From Clostridiaceae bacterium (GTDB lineage: Bacteria > Bacillota > Clostridia > Oscillospirales > Acutalibacteraceae): 27,147 nt of DNA. How positions within the stretch are numbered: position 1 is the first letter of the stretch; each line of letters opens with the position of its first letter. Shown here one piece after another: positions 24,497 to 27,147 of the stretch. Below the pieces are notes generated by a model. It was given only the letters and a program-made list of their open reading frames with translations, was not told the origin of the DNA and did not search any database. The stretch covers positions 1-27,147 of the forward strand of contig CAJGCL010000013.1 in NCBI GenBank assembly GCA_904501675.1. The letters are read 5' to 3'. The position numbers and the translations under genes were made by a program.

Positions 24497-25552
24497 CTAT
24501 AAATTTTCTGTTGTTAGCTCACTGGTTGTTTCTTCTTCGATATATGTGATATATGGAATCTTCAACCAATGCGTCCAACTGTTATATGACAAAGGTGTTT
24601 TTATAACACCTTTTTTTGTGTTAGCTGCTTGGATTACATAACCATCACCGATATATATTCCGATGTGACCGTTGTGCCAAACTGCTACTCCGGGTATTTC
24701 GGGAATGGTATCTATTGTGCCTTTCTCTGTAGCTGCAGAGTACATTCCGTCAGCACCAATGTCGGGCATACCATTCGTTCCGTAATTGATTTGACCTGTT
24801 TCTTCATCAAGCCAACTGTATCCTTTTATGAGACCCACACAGTCGGCTGTTCTGCCACCGAGCCAATTGCTTTTGATAAAGTCATATTTACCACCAACCT
24901 CATCGGGATATTGTTTGGCCTTTATGTCGAGAATTTTTTGTGTAAGAACAGTTCCATATGTTCCGTATACATAACCCCAACCATTTGCAACTGCTTCTTC
25001 AGCCCATACGCAAAGGTCAATGTTATTTTTGTATCCGTTGTTGGTAAATCCTGATGAGTCAATATAGGTACTGCGAATATCTTTTACTATGGTGGAGTAT
25101 TCTTCGGCATCAATTTCACTACCGAATTTTGAGTTCACAAGTTCAACCAATTCTGCATCTGACAAGTCATCTTTAAAGCAACTTGCCAAATCACTTACGA
25201 AATTTTCGTTATCGGAAAAATCAAAAAGCCCAAGTGCATATAGCACCTGAGCTTCTCGATAGTGACTGCCAAGTTCTGCATCGTTTAGTGCAGATTCAAC
25301 AGCTAACATTGTATCATTCATTTTTTGTAATTCTCGAACCTGTGCATCAGTCAAATTCTCCATATAGTTTTCTGTTATCCCATCTATATCGATTTCTATT
25401 TTACCAGTGAGAACTGCATAAACAGCGAGTAGTGGAGTAGCAAGTGCTACGATAAGAACTAGAATAATGCACAATACTTTTTTCAAAATCTTTGGATTGG
25501 TAAGTATAGATACCAATATCTTTTTTAATGCGGCGGCAACGGTAGCACTCAT
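24497..25552 (-). CDS. NlpC/P60 cell-wall hydrolase of the transfer system
   Basis: This is a 351-residue protein. One membrane helix (about 24-48) is followed by an extracellular helical region (about 55-185) and an NlpC/P60-type domain (about 190-345) with Cys238 (GRTADCVG) and His296 (NGHIGIYIG). It would cut peptidoglycan locally so that the transfer channel can cross the wall, as in Tn916-like systems. Its ATG overlaps the TAA of the VirB4-like gene by one base (TAATG), so the two are coupled. Both catalytic residues are present and the length is normal. Confidence 0.92.
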   Translation of the reverse strand: MSATVAAALKKILVSILTNPKILKKVLCIILVLIVALATPLLAVYAVLTGKIEIDIDGITENYMENLTDAQVRELQKMNDTMLAVESALNDAELGSHYREAQVLYALGLFDFSDNENFVSDLASCFKDDLSDAELVELVNSKFGSEIDAEEYSTIVKDIRSTYIDSSGFTNNGYKNNIDLCVWAEEAVANGWGYVYGTYGTVLTQKILDIKAKQYPDEVGGKYDFIKSNWLGGRTADCVGLIKGYSWLDEETGQINYGTNGMPDIGADGMYSAATEKGTIDTIPEIPGVAVWHNGHIGIYIGDGYVIQAANTKKGVIKTPLSYNSWTHWLKIPYITYIEEETTSELTTENL

Positions 25553-27147
25553 TATCTACCACCTGATTTTCCAAAGAGTTTTGACTTGTATTCGGGTGCA
25601 ATGACTTGGAGAAGGTATCTTTCGTTACCACATCTGTACAAGCAAGTACCACGTTCAGGATATCTTATCAGTTCGAATTCACTTGGTTCTATCTGAAGAG
25701 CTTCCATATATTCTTTGGGATTGATACTACCAGGGTTAAACAAGAACTGATGTGTAGGAATACTGAACATCGGTTTTGTAAATTCACGAATTGTAGGAAT
25801 TAAGAAGTCCTCAATATTCTGACTCGCAATGATAATTGCAGAGTCCTTTTTACGAACTCGTTTCATTGCATTTCGGATATATTCAATAGCAGTCATATTG
25901 GTCAAGAAGAGGTAAAGCTCATCAATTGATGCAACTGTATTACCTACACCTAAAAGCTGATTGCTCATGTATGAGAGGATGTTAAACAACATAGCATCCT
26001 TTAATCGTTTGTTAGTATCAAGCAAACCTTTAACACCGAAGCACAGGAAAGCATCATCAGTAATGTTGGTGTAACCATTGAAATATTTTGATTCTGCACC
26101 AACGCACATTGAGTTGATTCCAAGACAGATTTCCTGAAGTATTTCTTCTGTATAAAGATTTTTTTCTTTTTTGTTATATGCCTTGAATTCAGCATCGCAG
26201 AGATTGTACAAGTCAGTCATAATAGGATAGTCGGTTGCCTTGAGTCTTGAGAAATCGGTTGTATCGGTAATGCCAAAGTTACCGTAAAGCTTTCCGAGGA
26301 GAATTTCAAGAGTATCAATCTGTGCATCTGTGAAATCTTTATAGCTTCTGAAAAAGTCTTTCAAGAAAGCAATGTGCTGACTGAGTCTTGTTACTCGTCT
26401 GAACGCTTCGGGATCTTCCTTGCTATAATCGTTTTCATTATCAGACCATTCCTTCGGTTCAAGTATGTTTATGATATATTCACCGGACATAAGGTCAATG
26501 TAGCATCCACCAAGAGTTTCGGTCAATTCCTCATATTCAGATTCGGGATCAAGACATACAATTCTTTTTCCTGATTCACGAATATTGGTAAGCATAAGTT
26601 TCATAAGAAAACTTTTACCCTGACCTGAGTTACCGAGAATAAGAGCATTGGCATTGGTTTTATCTTCAGCTCTGTGGTCGAAATCAACAAGAATATTTGT
26701 GCCGTATTTATCTCGTCCGATATAAATTCCGTGAGGATCGGTTTTACCTGAGAAGTTGAAAGGATAGAGATTGGCTACACTTGAGACAGGTAACACTCTT
26801 TCAAACTGTGTACCGAACATATTTGAACCCATAGGCATTACCGACAAGAAACCCTCTTTCTGCCTTAATGTAAGACGGTCAACAATAAGCTTTGAACGGG
26901 TAAGCTCCATTGATATGTCACTCTGAAGTTCTTTGAGTGCTTCATAGCTTTTTGCTTTAAGTTCAATGTACACGGCACAATGAAGGAGGACTTCCTTGTT
27001 CTTTCGCATATTTGCGAGAAGGTCAACCACATCCTGTAAGTTACCTTCAGCTTCAACAGTTTCATTAACATCATTACCTGTGCTTTTGAGAGTGTTTCTT
27101 CTTGTTGCATTCTGAATGATTTTACGCTGCTCTGTATGGTCAACCAA
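25552..27147 (-). CDS. VirB4-like conjugation ATPase, partial
   Basis: The last 531 codons are in the window and the gene continues past the right edge, so the true start is not seen. It contains Walker A GNSGQGKS (visible residues 172-179, about 26611-26634) and Walker B VASIDELY near 25925. The segment before Walker A (IYIGRDKYGTNILVDF) is typical of VirB4/TraE proteins in Firmicutes. It powers assembly of the channel and substrate export at the membrane. It is the first gene seen of the operon read leftward. Confidence 0.94.
   Translation of the reverse strand: MVDHTEQRKIIQNATRRNTLKSTGNDVNETVEAEGNLQDVVDLLANMRKNKEVLLHCAVYIELKAKSYEALKELQSDISMELTRSKLIVDRLTLRQKEGFLSVMPMGSNMFGTQFERVLPVSSVANLYPFNFSGKTDPHGIYIGRDKYGTNILVDFDHRAEDKTNANALILGNSGQGKSFLMKLMLTNIRESGKRIVCLDPESEYEELTETLGGCYIDLMSGEYIINILEPKEWSDNENDYSKEDPEAFRRVTRLSQHIAFLKDFFRSYKDFTDAQIDTLEILLGKLYGNFGITDTTDFSRLKATDYPIMTDLYNLCDAEFKAYNKKEKNLYTEEILQEICLGINSMCVGAESKYFNGYTNITDDAFLCFGVKGLLDTNKRLKDAMLFNILSYMSNQLLGVGNTVASIDELYLFLTNMTAIEYIRNAMKRVRKKDSAIIIASQNIEDFLIPTIREFTKPMFSIPTHQFLFNPGSINPKEYMEALQIEPSEFELIRYPERGTCLYRCGNERYLLQVIAPEYKSKLFGKSGGR

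Noticed and set aside
1..27147. CRISPR arrays, tRNA and rRNA genes
   Set aside because: I looked for regular short repeats with spacers and for tRNA- or rRNA-like sequence and saw none.

Overview
The window is AT-rich DNA from a low-GC Firmicute, most likely a gut Clostridia (Ruminococcus/Eubacterium/Oscillospiraceae type). The evidence is AGGAGG-type ribosome binding sites, a DNRLRE-plus-RHS secreted giant, and a conjugation module with a MobP3-type relaxase, a DUF6103 protein and an NlpC/P60 hydrolase. The species cannot be named from the sequence. The window looks like part of an integrative conjugative element (or neighbouring elements) in which a cargo/defence region (about 1-17.3 kb) abuts a conjugation operon read leftward (about 27.1-17.4 kb).

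Region 1 (1-9.3 kb) is a polymorphic-toxin-like locus: a 2142-residue secreted RHS/YD-repeat protein with a unique C-terminal tip, a translationally coupled lipoprotein (candidate immunity protein), an 81-bp orphan copy of the rhs gene, a terminator, and then a two-gene unit (2TM-GAF-like protein plus a 69-residue protein). A related terminator/tail sequence occurs at both ends of this stretch.

Region 2 (9.3-12.7 kb) starts with a run of hairpins. It continues with a subtilisin-family (S8) protease lacking a signal peptide and a Kiwa-type anti-phage pair, kwaA (four membrane helices) and kwaB (DUF4868). Near-identical promoter-like sequences sit upstream of the protease and of kwaA, suggesting one co-regulated protease-Kiwa defence locus. 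This is the best candidate for an undescribed system here.

Region 3 (12.7-16.0 kb) holds a complete tyrosine recombinase, two small membrane-protein genes and a methyltransferase. Two copies of a hairpin that share a perfect 14-bp direct repeat flank it, so it could be a small mobile cassette. A DUF3800 protein with its own good promoter follows (16.07-17.26 kb).

Region 4 (17.4-27.1 kb, minus strand) reads, in transcription order: VirB4-like ATPase (cut by the window edge), NlpC/P60 hydrolase, an unrecognised 185-residue protein, a pentapeptide-repeat protein, a DUF6103 protein, a structured noncoding stretch that is a candidate oriT, a ribbon-helix-helix relaxosome protein, the MobP3-type relaxase, a toprim/DUF3991 primase-like protein, a VirD4 coupling ATPase and a winged-helix protein. 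Genes overlap or nearly touch, as in one operon. Together they would process and export the element, with regions 1-3 as passenger genes for competition and phage defence.
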